From Candidatus Geothermarchaeota archaeon (lineage in GTDB: Archaea; Thermoproteota; Nitrososphaeria; Geothermarchaeales; JDFR-13): 41,636 nt of DNA. The notes beneath the pieces were generated by a model that worked only from the letters and a program-made list of their open reading frames with translations, was not told the origin of the DNA and made no database searches. A program made the translations under genes and the position numbers. Position 1 is the stretch's first letter; each line of letters starts with the position of its first letter. Of this stretch, positions 14,683 to 23,232 are shown piece by piece. Location of the stretch: the NCBI GenBank assembly GCA_015523605.1, contig WAKC01000017.1:1-41636 (forward strand). The letters are read 5' to 3'.

Positions 14683-15552
14683 TTACTTATAGATTATGAA
14701 GGATGCATATGAGACTACATTTGAATCGTCGCCTGTAACTTCACCGCTATGTCCATATTTCAGTAGAGATGCTTTATATCCACCCAACTTCTCCGCTACA
14801 TATAGTAGGGTTGCAGTAGGGCCAAATCCACACATGGAAATGTCATAGTCATATACATTACGTATCAATTCCATCGAATCTATCTTTAATATCGCCTCGA
14901 AAGCCTTTTCATCCTTCTCTCTAGCACTCAAAGCGGATTCATAATGGGTAAAATCAGTTGATGCAATAATGAAGATGTCGTCTACACCATAGTTTTTGAG
15001 AACCTGCACTAGAGCGTCTCCAAGCTCAATAACACCATTTGAGGTCTGTAGAAGCATGGCTATAGGGACTATTTCAAATTCGAGGTTTCCAATACTATGA
15101 ATATATTGGAGGAATGGTATGTGAACCTCGAGTGAATGCTCATACTTATGCCCTAAATCATCAAGAGCTAGGTAGCCATTAAATCTAGATAGCTTTTCAA
15201 CAAATTCTTCATTCACTGAAACCTTACCTAGGGGAGTCTCCCACTCACCACCGGGATATATAGAGATCGATGCCCCTAGTCCATGATGGTTAGGCCCTAT
15301 AACTATAACCAGCTTTTTAAGGCCTGATCCAAAATAGGCTGCATATCCATGCGCCGCTATCTCACCACTATACATATAACCTGCATGGGGGAGGATAGCT
15401 CCAAGAACCTTCTTACCCCTCCATCTATCGTCTAAAACCTTACCAGGACCCCTATCACTCCTAAAGAGCCTATCCAACTCTCTAAGTAGAAGATCCTTAT
15501 CTCCAGGATAGAAATAACCAGCTACATATGGTTTCCTAGACAACCGTGGCAT
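14683..15552 (-). CDS. MEMO1 family protein
   Basis: About 289 residues, member of the widespread MEMO family related in fold to extradiol dioxygenases. Conserved metal-site elements can be seen: LPHAGYMYSG, IGPNHHG, YEHSLEVHIPFLQ, ASTDFTHYE and CGFGPT. The biochemical role in archaea is unsettled; eukaryotic MEMO1 has been linked to redox metal handling. The ATG at 15552 is chosen, giving MPRLSRKPYVAGYFYP, a normal N-terminus; a start 10 codons earlier would lie inside S2. It overlaps S2 by 17 bases. The S2-MEMO-mevalonate kinase order is conserved in many archaea. Confidence 0.9.
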   Translation of the reverse strand: MPRLSRKPYVAGYFYPGDKDLLLRELDRLFRSDRGPGKVLDDRWRGKKVLGAILPHAGYMYSGEIAAHGYAAYFGSGLKKLVIVIGPNHHGLGASISIYPGGEWETPLGKVSVNEEFVEKLSRFNGYLALDDLGHKYEHSLEVHIPFLQYIHSIGNLEFEIVPIAMLLQTSNGVIELGDALVQVLKNYGVDDIFIIASTDFTHYESALSAREKDEKAFEAILKIDSMELIRNVYDYDISMCGFGPTATLLYVAEKLGGYKASLLKYGHSGEVTGDDSNVVSYASFIIYK

Positions 15553-16174
15553 GCTCTGGAGACACCACGAAATCCTCAACACTCTTGTCGATTACCTCAT
15601 CCTCCTTAAGTAGACCCTTCTCTCTAAGATAAAGAACCGCCAAACTCCATAATAGAACCGCTATAGAATATTTCCCTTTGTTATTTGCTGGGATAGCAAG
15701 GTCTACATATTCACCGTTTGAATTAGTATCTACAAAAGATATTATCGGGAGTTTCATCTTGACAGCTTCATCTACAGCCTGTGAATCATAGGTATGGTCA
15801 ACCACGAAGAGTATCTGAGCATCTACATTATGCTCAAGCACGTAATTAGTTAGTGTACCCGGTAGAAACCTTCCCACCTTGACCTTAAACCCAGTCAGCT
15901 TTCCAACCTCTTCGAGACCTTTGAAGGCGAAGTCTCTTGCCGAGTGTAATAAGACAGTCTCAGGCTCATATCTAGAAAGTAGCTTAACAGCCGCTTTCAA
16001 CCTCTCAATAGTCTTGGTTACATCGATCAAGTAGAAGCCCTTTGGATGGATCCCATGTATAAACTTCTCACTAAATTTTGTCTTTATATTACGTCCATAG
16101 TGAACCCTATATTTAATTAGGAAATCCTTGTCTATCTCAACTTGTTTAACATCTGAAGCCTCTCCCTCACTCAT
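15536..16174 (-). CDS. rps2: 30S ribosomal protein S2
   Basis: 212 residues, archaeal/eukaryotic SA-type S2. Signatures are YRVHYGRNIKT, FIHGIHPKGFYLIDVTKT, LLHSARDFAFKGLEEVG, LPGTLTNYVL, VVDHTYDSQAVDEAVKMKLPIISFVDTNSN (visible in parts) and IPANNKGKYSIAVLLWSL. The short N-terminal tail and C-terminal acidic extension are usual. It begins 6 bases after enolase and overlaps MEMO. Confidence 0.95.
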   Translation of the reverse strand: MSEGEASDVKQVEIDKDFLIKYRVHYGRNIKTKFSEKFIHGIHPKGFYLIDVTKTIERLKAAVKLLSRYEPETVLLHSARDFAFKGLEEVGKLTGFKVKVGRFLPGTLTNYVLEHNVDAQILFVVDHTYDSQAVDEAVKMKLPIISFVDTNSNGEYVDLAIPANNKGKYSIAVLLWSLAVLYLREKGLLKEDEVIDKSVEDFVVSPEHATVV

Positions 16175-16180
16175 ACATCA

Positions 16181-17428
16181 TCACCAAATACGCTTAACCC
16201 CCTTACCACCATATAAATCTTCAATTAATAGAAGCTCATTATGCTTTATAACTCTCTCTCCATATACTGGGCTTACCTTAAACATATCAGCCTCAACAGC
16301 CAAGGCTAGATGAGCAAGATGGGGATAGTGAGTCTCACCACTTCTATGAGAGACTACAACTTTAAACTTGTTTTCAGAGGCAGTCTTAGCCGCCTCTATA
16401 GCAGATGATACATTACCAACCTGGTTAGGCTTTATAATTACACCATTACCCGACCTCTCATTCACACCCAACTTTATACGTGATACATTAGTTACGTATA
16501 GATCATCTCCCACAATCAATACACGGTCTCCCAACCGCCTCCTGATATAGGAGAATCCGGGGAAATCATCTTCATGCAGAGGATCCTCCACATACATTAA
16601 ATTATGCTTTTTAACCAGCTCAACAACGTATTCAATCTGTTCCTCCCTATCCCTACTTATACCAGACCTTCTATATACATATACCTTCGACTCGGCATCC
16701 CATATTGAGGATGCCGCCATATCAATACCTACACCAAATTTAACGCCTACTTCACTCCTAACCCTATCCACAGCATCCCATACAACATTGAAAGCCTCCT
16801 CATCCGTTAAAGTAGTTACCCATGCACCCTCATCATTCCTACCACCAGTAAAGAACATATCCCTCTCAGCCAATAGCTTCGAAATCATCTTATGAACTTC
16901 AACCACTGAGGTATAGGCATCTCTATAGCTCCTTGCATTCAAAGGAAAAACCAGGATCTCCTGGATATCTATAGACCTATTCAAAGCATGTTTACCTCCA
17001 CCGAGGACATTACATAGTGGCACTGGAAAAACAGGCTCCAAGTCTCCAGCCAACCACCTAAACATAGGCTTATTCAACTCTTTAGAAGCCATATCTGCCG
17101 CGGCGAAGGATAAACCCAGACTCACTACACTCCCTATCCTCTCAAATCTAACGCCACCATCGAATCTCCTTAAAGCATCGTCAAACTCGGTTTGTGATGA
17201 GAAGCTAAAGTTATGGAAGAATTTATTAGCTTCATCAACCATTTTCTTTGCTCCTAAGATTCCATCCTTAGGCAGTGGCGGAACCTCATACCGCCCTACA
17301 CTAGCCCCAGATGGAGATGCAAACCTACCTTTAACACCATTCTCAGAGGTTAGTGAAACCTCTATCGTAGGCCTACCTCTAGAGTCATATATTATATGAC
17401 CCTCAACCCTTCTTACCCTCACTTCCAT
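16181..17428 (-). CDS. eno: Enolase, divergent
   Basis: 415 residues. It converts 2-phosphoglycerate to phosphoenolpyruvate in glycolysis and gluconeogenesis. Catalytic and Mg sites are visible: RNDEGAW (acid), GIDMAASS (metal Asp), [10 protein letters not shown] (metal Glu), VGDDLYVTN (metal Asp), IIKPNQVG (catalytic Lys) and SHRSGET. Several segments depart from the family consensus: [11 protein letters not shown] for the mobile SxSTGxxE loop, [15 protein letters not shown] for GGxHAgN..xQE, and, after [22 protein letters not shown] instead of the nearly universal EDTFIADLxVG. Enolase function remains the best call because the core residues and the rpoN-eno-S2 context are conserved. It overlaps rpoN by 26 bases. 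Confidence 0.9.
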   Translation of the reverse strand: MEVRVRRVEGHIIYDSRGRPTIEVSLTSENGVKGRFASPSGASVGRYEVPPLPKDGILGAKKMVDEANKFFHNFSFSSQTEFDDALRRFDGGVRFERIGSVVSLGLSFAAADMASKELNKPMFRWLAGDLEPVFPVPLCNVLGGGKHALNRSIDIQEILVFPLNARSYRDAYTSVVEVHKMISKLLAERDMFFTGGRNDEGAWVTTLTDEEAFNVVWDAVDRVRSEVGVKFGVGIDMAASSIWDAESKVYVYRRSGISRDREEQIEYVVELVKKHNLMYVEDPLHEDDFPGFSYIRRRLGDRVLIVGDDLYVTNVSRIKLGVNERSGNGVIIKPNQVGNVSSAIEAAKTASENKFKVVVSHRSGETHYPHLAHLALAVEADMFKVSPVYGERVIKHNELLLIEDLYGGKGVKRIW

Positions 17429-17627
17429 ACTCTATCCCTCTATATTGAAGGATATCATCAATAGCTTCTATATGAGATAAAAGCATCCTCCTACAACAGT
17501 ATCTCGTAACATTCAGATCATCCAATACATCCTTAGGATCCTCACCATTAGCTACCCTCGATATAAAGGGCTCCCATTTATCTCCGATCAAAGCTCCACA
17601 TGTAAAGCATCTAACTGGTATTATCAT
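17403..17627 (-). CDS. rpoN: DNA-directed RNA polymerase subunit N (Rpb10)
   Basis: 74 residues. Small zinc-bundle subunit: [19 protein letters not shown] and [11 protein letters not shown] supply the four Cys ligands, and [13 protein letters not shown] is the invariant core. It helps assemble the D/L platform of the polymerase. The ATG at 17627 has AGGTGAT just upstream; an upstream extension would only read through S9 out of frame. The C-terminus, after the family core, has a short basic tail that overlaps the enolase start. No rpoK gene follows, unlike in many archaea. Confidence 0.93.
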   Translation of the reverse strand: MIIPVRCFTCGALIGDKWEPFISRVANGEDPKDVLDDLNVTRYCCRRMLLSHIEAIDDILQYRGIEYGSEGKKG

Positions 17628-17634
17628 GGTATCA

Positions 17635-18042
17635 TCACCTATACGAAGTCTGCTTCTTCCTCCTAGGACCTGGTCCAAGTGGTTTCTTGGGTTCCGTTCT
17701 CCTCGGATCACCGGCCAGCAGATGACGATCGAAACTTTCATATATAGATTTCAGCCTCTTACTCTTGGAGACGCCGACCAGGGCGCGTGCAATCGCTATA
17801 CTTACCGCCTCCGCCTGGCCCATAAAGCCGCCACCTGAAACATATACTTCTATATCATACTTTTTGGCCACATCCCTAGCCAGGAGGAGTGTTTGGATAA
17901 CCCTCATCCTAGCGACTTCATGCCCCCAGAGCTCTACAGGGTAGCCGTTTATCCTAACATTTCCAGAGCCAGGTCTAACAATAGCCCTTGCAATAGCCTT
18001 CTTTCTCTTCCCAGTAAATATTTTTACCCCCGTCCTAGCCAT
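17635..18042 (-). CDS. rps9: 30S ribosomal protein S9
   Basis: 135 residues. Signatures: [44 protein letters not shown], and the basic tail [24 protein letters not shown], whose end reaches the P-site tRNA. (Each segment is read directly from the translation.) It starts 6 bases after L13 and ends 7 bases before rpoN, the conserved L18e-L13-S9-rpoN order. Confidence 0.96.
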   Translation of the reverse strand: MARTGVKIFTGKRKKAIARAIVRPGSGNVRINGYPVELWGHEVARMRVIQTLLLARDVAKKYDIEVYVSGGGFMGQAEAVSIAIARALVGVSKSKRLKSIYESFDRHLLAGDPRRTEPKKPLGPGPRRKKQTSYR

Positions 18043-18048
18043 AGACTA

Positions 18049-18516
18049 TCAACCCCCAATCCTCTCCTCAACCGGTATCCATCCAATATGTTTCGCCACT
18101 TCATATAATGTGACATACCCATATGGATTCTCACGGTAGAGTGTATCCTCAAAGACTTTTATCTCCTTATTAGCCAAGTTATTTGGAACACCTCTATATA
18201 CACGTAACCTCCTAAATGCCTCTTTACCTCTAGGCTTCCTCCTAGGGAGCATCCCCCTCACAACCCTCCTAAATATACCTTCTGGAGACCGAGGTTTAAA
18301 TGGTCCATGTCTACGTGGATTCACATTAGATTTTATCCATAATTTTCTCGTGAAATCTTCTAGAACCCTCTTCCTATCACCAGTTATAACTGCTTTATCA
18401 ACATTCACAACATGTACAGTATATCCATTAAGCAGGAGTTTGGCCACCTTCGATGCAAGTCTACCCACCACTGCATTCTCAGCATTAACGATGATCTCCC
18501 TATTCAACCCAGTCAT
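18049..18516 (-). CDS. rpl13: 50S ribosomal protein L13
   Basis: 155 residues. VVGRLASKVAKLL near the N-terminus, VVNVDKAVITGDRKR, RRVVRGMLPRRKPRGKEAF and RLRVYRGVPN identify archaeal/eukaryotic L13. The start overlaps the L18e stop as ATGA, so the two are coupled. The C-terminus is an acidic-basic mixed tail of normal length. Confidence 0.96.
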   Translation of the reverse strand: MTGLNREIIVNAENAVVGRLASKVAKLLLNGYTVHVVNVDKAVITGDRKRVLEDFTRKLWIKSNVNPRRHGPFKPRSPEGIFRRVVRGMLPRRKPRGKEAFRRLRVYRGVPNNLANKEIKVFEDTLYRENPYGYVTLYEVAKHIGWIPVEERIGG

Positions 18517-18872
18517 ATTATAATCTTCACCCCCTTACCATCGGGATATTTACTAACCAGATCCTCTATCAGGAGAACCTCACATCCAGCCTCTAAAAGC
18601 TTCTGCTTAGCAGTGAGTGAATAGCTATATGCACCAACCGTGATCTTATGGGAGATATATCCAGATCCAACTACCTTTCCTGGGACAACCACAACATCAC
18701 CATCAGAAGTATACCTATTAAGCTTTGAGATATTCACTGCAACCCGTTTCCTCTTAGGCTTCAATAGAATATCTCTTACAGCCTTCCATATATCCGCATT
18801 ATATTTATTAGCAGTCCTCCTCAAAAGATTAGCTACATATAACCTCCTTTTATCTACAAATTTAAGTGACAT
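18513..18872 (-). CDS. rpl18e: 50S ribosomal protein L18e
   Basis: 119 residues, archaeal/eukaryotic large-subunit protein in the L15/L18e superfamily. Signatures: RRTANKYNADIWKAVRDIL, VAVNISKLNRYTSDGDVVVVPGKVVG and ITVGAYSYSLTAKQKLLEAG (all visible in the translation). It overlaps rpoD by 11 bases and L13 by 4. Confidence 0.95.
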   Translation of the reverse strand: MSLKFVDKRRLYVANLLRRTANKYNADIWKAVRDILLKPKRKRVAVNISKLNRYTSDGDVVVVPGKVVGSGYISHKITVGAYSYSLTAKQKLLEAGCEVLLIEDLVSKYPDGKGVKIII

Positions 18873-19668
18873 TTACCTCTACCTCCTTAAACGACTTCAT
18901 AAAATTATCAAGCTTGTCTAGTAATATTTCAAAGGCATCCTCTAAAATCTCCTTTATAGTAAGCTGACCAATAGGCTCGAAATATAATAGGCTAGAAGAC
19001 TCATCTATATCGACCTTTACATACTCAGGAAACTCCTTCTCACATAACATACATAGTGTACATCTCAATGGATCGACTATTTCAACCTTTCCACGGGAAA
19101 GTTTGAATACACCCTTTGGACAGATCTCCACAATCTTCTTTGCCTTACCTCTTGGAATCTCATTAGATAGGGATATCTTTGGAACCCCCCTTACAACAGC
19201 TACAGATACCGGACTCCATTTGGCGTGCTCCGAACCACTTCCTACACGGGCCCAAAGCTCAGCCTCTATCGTCTGCCCAGGAGCCAATTTAGCGATCTCA
19301 ATATCACCGGATACCGGTTTAACAGCTCTGTCTTTAGACTTTAAGTCCCTCGAATAAACAGTTGTAAACTTATCTTTGGCTGATACATTAAGAACGAGTG
19401 TCACATAGTCGGTTTCATCCTCAGCATCAACAAGCTTCTTAATCTTCTTACGAGTTGTCTTAAGGGGGATTAAACCTAATCTATGGGCCAGTGTATCGTC
19501 ATTTAAAACAGAGCTATTCTTAAAAATGAAGACATCATCTATTGCGATTGTCCTAACCTCAGACATAATAACGCGTCTGATAGAGTTTGCCACTTCAACA
19601 GGTACATTTCTGAGAACTGCCTTGAAAACCCCATTACTCTCGAGAAGCTCGATTTTAGGCTTCTTCAT
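18862..19668 (-). CDS. rpoD: DNA-directed RNA polymerase subunit D (Rpb3), Fe-S-domain type
   Basis: 268 residues. Assembly platform subunit that pairs with subunit L. The alpha-like dimerisation part includes [21 protein letters not shown] and [16 protein letters not shown] ferredoxin-like insert near 180-225 keeps four cysteines: Cys183 (in ICPKG), Cys203, Cys206 and Cys209 (CTLCMLC), enough for one 4Fe-4S cluster; the second cluster of the dicluster ancestor is missing. It overlaps S11 by 4 bases and L18e by 11. The S13-S4-S11-rpoD order is universal in archaea. Confidence 0.95.
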   Translation of the reverse strand: MKKPKIELLESNGVFKAVLRNVPVEVANSIRRVIMSEVRTIAIDDVFIFKNSSVLNDDTLAHRLGLIPLKTTRKKIKKLVDAEDETDYVTLVLNVSAKDKFTTVYSRDLKSKDRAVKPVSGDIEIAKLAPGQTIEAELWARVGSGSEHAKWSPVSVAVVRGVPKISLSNEIPRGKAKKIVEICPKGVFKLSRGKVEIVDPLRCTLCMLCEKEFPEYVKVDIDESSSLLYFEPIGQLTIKEILEDAFEILLDKLDNFMKSFKEVEVNVT

Positions 19669-20075
19669 AGCCTACGACCTCTCCTACCACCTGGCCGTCG
19701 TGTCCTGTCATGAGGAATAGGTGTTACATCCTCGACAATACCGATTTTCAATCCACTCCTGGCTAATGCACGGATCGCCGCCTGGGCTCCAGGGCCTGGT
19801 ATAGGTGAGAAATGCCCACCTACCCCTCTAACCTTGATATGGACCCCGGTAATCCCCTTAGCCTTCGCAATCTCAGCTGCCTTCTTAGCAGCCATCATAG
19901 CCGCATAGGGTGAACCTTCATACCTATCAGCCTTTACAAACATACCACCTGATGTAAGGGCTATCGTCTCAGCCCCTGTAAGGTCTGTAATATGTACTAT
20001 TGTATTGTTTAGACTACTATAGATATGGGCGACTCCCCATAATTCAACCTTCTTCTGACTCCTCTCCTTCGACAA
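19665..20075 (-). CDS. rps11: 30S ribosomal protein S11
   Basis: 136 residues. Signatures [43 protein letters not shown] and [19 protein letters not shown], with the very basic tail [15 protein letters not shown]. The start is TTG at 20075, supported by a strong AGGAGGTGA about 8 bases upstream and by the normal N-terminus. It overlaps S4 by 32 bases, so translation is coupled. Confidence 0.95.
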   Translation of the reverse strand: MSKERSQKKVELWGVAHIYSSLNNTIVHITDLTGAETIALTSGGMFVKADRYEGSPYAAMMAAKKAAEIAKAKGITGVHIKVRGVGGHFSPIPGPGAQAAIRALARSGLKIGIVEDVTPIPHDRTRRPGGRRGRRL

Positions 20076-20586
20076 CCTCAGTCACCTCCTTCCAAATAGG
20101 ATGATTAGGATCGGCATATGGACTTGTAGGTCTAATCCTAACAAGATCCTCCTCATCACGATATATAAGCCTACTAGGCCTATCCTCCACCCGATCACCC
20201 ACCATTATATGGCCATGGACAACCATCTGCCTAGCATGATAAATAGATTTTGCAAGACCCTTCCTATATACAATCGTCTGAAGCCTCCTCTCAAGTAGAT
20301 CCTTAACCTCAAGACGTAACACGTCATCAAGAGTGGCATTCTCACCTAAAATACCCATTTTATATAATCTAGAGACGAGTGTACGCTCTGCCTCCCTCCT
20401 CTCATCGCCACGGAGACCATACGCCTTCCTAGCAACCTCCCTAATCTTCCTAAGCATCGTAGCTGCTCTCCTAAGCTCACGCTTGTTCTTGAGGCCATAT
20501 TCACCGATTAATCTAAGCTCCTCATATAGAAGCTCCCGGTCCCAAGGCTTAAAAGGACCCTCATACTTCTTCCTAAACCGCCTCAT
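20044..20586 (-). CDS. rps4: 30S ribosomal protein S4
   Basis: 180 residues. Small-subunit assembly initiator with an S4 RNA-binding domain in the second half ([39 protein letters not shown]) and an N-terminal [18 protein letters not shown] segment typical of archaeal forms. The C-terminus ends in an acidic [11 protein letters not shown] tail. It starts 8 bases after S13 and overlaps S11. Confidence 0.96.
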   Translation of the reverse strand: MRRFRKKYEGPFKPWDRELLYEELRLIGEYGLKNKRELRRAATMLRKIREVARKAYGLRGDERREAERTLVSRLYKMGILGENATLDDVLRLEVKDLLERRLQTIVYRKGLAKSIYHARQMVVHGHIMVGDRVEDRPSRLIYRDEEDLVRIRPTSPYADPNHPIWKEVTEVVEGEESEEG

Positions 20587-20594
20587 ACACTACC

Positions 20595-21038
20595 TCACCT
20601 CCTCCTCTTGACAACAAGCTTTTTATGCTTCCTACCAGTGGTTCTTGTACGCTGGCCACGAACTTTAAGACCAAGTTTATGCCTAAGACCCCTCCAGGAA
20701 TTGATATTCTTTTCAAACTCGATATCCCTTTCAACAACAAACTTAAGGTCTGCACCTATCAGATGCAGATCCTCCCCTGAATACCTATCAAACCTCCTAT
20801 TCACCATATAGGGAGGAACTATCTTAGCGACATTTTTAATTGCCTCCTCAATCTGCTTCAACTCTTCATCCGATAAGAAACCAATCCTTTTATTCAAAGG
20901 GATACCAAGTTTATGTAAAATAGCCCTAGCTATGGATGGACCTACCCCCCTTATCCGGGTTATACCCTCAACTACAGGTAGATTACCATTTATATCCGTC
21001 TCTAACAATCTAATCATAGCCTTAAATTCCTCTGACAT
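20595..21038 (-). CDS. rps13: 30S ribosomal protein S13
   Basis: 147 residues, archaeal/eukaryotic S18-type S13. Signatures are ITRIRGVGPSIARAILHKLGI near the helix-two-turn-helix, IKNVAKIVPPYMVNRR, and the tail SWRGLRHKLGLKVRGQRTR followed by a basic end. It contacts the large subunit and P-site tRNA. GGTGGGG lies directly before the ATG, and a strong TATA box lies about 50 bases up. It is the first gene of a transcript that probably continues through gltX. Confidence 0.96.
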   Translation of the reverse strand: MSEEFKAMIRLLETDINGNLPVVEGITRIRGVGPSIARAILHKLGIPLNKRIGFLSDEELKQIEEAIKNVAKIVPPYMVNRRFDRYSGEDLHLIGADLKFVVERDIEFEKNINSWRGLRHKLGLKVRGQRTRTTGRKHKKLVVKRRR

Positions 21039-21079
21039 ACCCCACCACGCCTAACCTTGAATAATACACAAAAAGATAT

Positions 21080-21092
21080 ATATATTTAAATA
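21080..21092 (-). promoter_or_regulatory. TATA box of the S13-gltX super-operon
   Basis: On the minus strand the sequence reads TATTTAAATATATAT, centred about 48 bases before the S13 ATG. The expected start gives a leader of about 24 bases containing GGTGGGG. No other gap of comparable size occurs before gltX, so this promoter probably serves all fifteen genes. Confidence 0.55.
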
Positions 21093-21101
21093 CTTTACAC
21101 A

Positions 21102-22922
21102 CTAGATTACGGTTACACTCTTAGCAAGATTCCTAGGTTTATCCGGGTCCAACCCCCTCAATACAGAGGTATGATAAGCTAATAGCTGTAGAGGAACAAC
21201 ATAGGTTATAGGGGTGAATAGGGCTGATACCCGTGGCACCTTTATCAGTACATCCGAAACCTCACGGACCTCTTCATCATCACTAGATGATATAACATAT
21301 GTCTTGGCACCTCTACTCCTAACCTCATGCAGATTACTTATCATCAACTTCTTAGTCTCATCATCCTGTACCAGACCTATCACCGGCACATCCTTCTCAA
21401 TAAGACTTATGGGCCCATGCTTATTCTCACCAGCAGGATATGCAAGGCTTGGAATATAGCTTATCTCCATAAGTTTGAGTCTACCTTCATAAGCCGTACC
21501 CGTATTCACACCCCTTCCAAGGAATATAACATACTTTGCATCCTTGATCTCATTTGCAACCTCCAAAATCTCCCGGTCACACTTCTTTAATATCATATCT
21601 ATAACATCGGGGAGCATATTCAATTCCTCGATAAACCTATCCATCTCATCCTGCCCAAGCTTACCACGCTTCCTAGCCAATGAAAACGCTAGTTGATATA
21701 GTATGGTTAACTGGCCAGTATACGTCTTGGTAGCCGCTACACCTATTTCTGGGCCGCTCTGCTGATGCAGGTATATACGGGCTACCCTAGTTAGAGTTGA
21801 GGCTAGAACATTTACTATTGCCAATATAGTTGCACCACGCATCTTCGCCTGTTCAACCGCCCACAAGACATCTCTAGTCTCACCACTCTGGCTAATCGCT
21901 AGTATAGAATCGTCCACGGTTATCGAATCCCCATACCTCGATACAAATTCAGAAGCGATAACAGGCATGCCGGTTATCCTCGCCAGCTTAGAAAAGATAT
22001 AGCTCCCGACTAGACCCGCGTGGTATGAGGTGCCTGCAGCCACCAAGAAGAGTCTTGAAGACCTATCTATAAAGTCGGCCATAAGCTCAAGATAATTCTT
22101 CTGTACGTTCAACGCATATCTAATACTGTAAGGCTGTTCAAATATCTCCTTCAACATATAATGTGGGTAGCCCTCTTTCTTAGCCTCCTCAACACCCATA
22201 TCGATCTTCTTAAACTGCTTCCTCACCCTAGAACCATCGGATATCCTCCTAATCTCAACATTATTAGGCGATATTATCGCATACTCTCCATTATCTAGAG
22301 GTGCAATCTTATTCGTAAATAATAGTAGACTTGGAATATCCGAAGAACAATATACCTCCCCCTCCCTAATACCCAGTACAAGTGGGCTCTCAACCCGGGC
22401 ACAGAAAATCTTATCGGGAGAGGCCGTAGAAATAACTGCCAGTGCATACGCACCCTTCAACCTTCTAATAGCATTTACGAATGCATCCTCTACATCCATA
22501 CCACGTTTAAGATTCTCTTCAATAAGATGTGCAACAACTTCGGTATCGGTTCTAGACCTAAACTTATGACCCTGTTCCGCCAACTCCGTCTTCAGATCCA
22601 TAAAATTTTCAATGATTCCATTATGAACCACAGCTATAGAGCCTGTACAGTCTATATGAGGATGTGCATTAACCTTATCAGGAGCACCATGTGTAGCCCA
22701 CCTAGTATGTGCAATACCTATCCTACCACTTAAAGTCAGAAAATCATATTTCTCATGAATCTCATCAATTTTACCCTTATCTTTAATGATCTGGAGATTC
22801 CCGTTGTTGATCACAGCCATTCCAGCTGAGTCATACCCCCTATATTCAAGGAGTTTAAGTCCTTTAAACAGTTTCTCAGATACATCCTCAGAGATATTTA
22901 CAATACCTATTATGCCGCACAA
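21102..22922 (-). CDS. glmS: Glutamine-fructose-6-phosphate aminotransferase (GlmS)
   Basis: 606 residues. It makes glucosamine-6-phosphate from fructose-6-phosphate and glutamine, the entry to UDP-GlcNAc. The N-terminal glutaminase begins MCGIIGIV; Cys2 is the nucleophile after Met removal, and RWATHGAP and CSSDIPSLL are conserved. Two SIS domains follow (VAAGTSYHAGLVG, ISQSGETRDVLW, FLGRGVNTGTAYEGRLKLMEISY) and the C-terminus ends KSVTVI. The start is TTG at 22922: it is the only codon that places Cys at position 2, and AGGTGG lies 8 bases upstream. It is followed upstream by a small membrane gene and a sugar-phosphate transferase that would use its end product. Confidence 0.96.
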   Translation of the reverse strand: MCGIIGIVNISEDVSEKLFKGLKLLEYRGYDSAGMAVINNGNLQIIKDKGKIDEIHEKYDFLTLSGRIGIAHTRWATHGAPDKVNAHPHIDCTGSIAVVHNGIIENFMDLKTELAEQGHKFRSRTDTEVVAHLIEENLKRGMDVEDAFVNAIRRLKGAYALAVISTASPDKIFCARVESPLVLGIREGEVYCSSDIPSLLLFTNKIAPLDNGEYAIISPNNVEIRRISDGSRVRKQFKKIDMGVEEAKKEGYPHYMLKEIFEQPYSIRYALNVQKNYLELMADFIDRSSRLFLVAAGTSYHAGLVGSYIFSKLARITGMPVIASEFVSRYGDSITVDDSILAISQSGETRDVLWAVEQAKMRGATILAIVNVLASTLTRVARIYLHQQSGPEIGVAATKTYTGQLTILYQLAFSLARKRGKLGQDEMDRFIEELNMLPDVIDMILKKCDREILEVANEIKDAKYVIFLGRGVNTGTAYEGRLKLMEISYIPSLAYPAGENKHGPISLIEKDVPVIGLVQDDETKKLMISNLHEVRSRGAKTYVISSSDDEEVREVSDVLIKVPRVSALFTPITYVVPLQLLAYHTSVLRGLDPDKPRNLAKSVTVI

Positions 22923-22977
22923 TTCATTTCCACCTTTTTAACCACTCAACAACTAAATTTAAGGTTATAACCAAGTA

Positions 22978-23232
22978 TTAATCTTTATCGTTACATACTG
23001 ATAGCCAGGAGTAGGAACGGTAATAAACAAATCTAAATATGTAGAGCCAGATTATACTTAAGAATCCTATAAACAAAGCCTTGAGAGCCTGGTCTATAAT
23101 TCTGATGGGTAGCAAGTCAATCCTAGCAATTGACCAAATAACAGGTAGAAAGATTATTATCAAGATTGTCTGTAACGTGAAGATACCCATCAAAACGAGT
23201 ATCGGATACCCACCCCTCATAAGAATCACCAT
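22978..23232 (-). CDS. Small two-helix membrane protein
   Basis: 84 residues (80 if the second Met at 23220 is used). Not recognised. Two hydrophobic segments, about residues 9-35 and 48-68, are separated by a short charged loop (RIDLLPIRIIDQ); the tail contains YYRSYSW and a Cys near the end. It overlaps the end of the GlcNAc-1-phosphate transferase-like gene by 7 bases and is 55 bases from glmS, so it is probably co-expressed with both. A helper of the membrane transferase is possible but speculative. Confidence 0.6.
   Translation of the reverse strand: MVILMRGGYPILVLMGIFTLQTILIIIFLPVIWSIARIDLLPIRIIDQALKALFIGFLSIIWLYIFRFVYYRSYSWLSVCNDKD

Noticed and set aside
17628-17741. 38-residue N-terminal extension of rpoN
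   Set aside because: It reads S9 in another frame; the ATG at 17627 has a good ribosome-binding site and the normal family N-terminus.
22923-22977. ATG three bases further up as the glmS start
   Set aside because: It is out of frame, and the nucleophile Cys must be at position 2, which only the TTG at 22922 provides.
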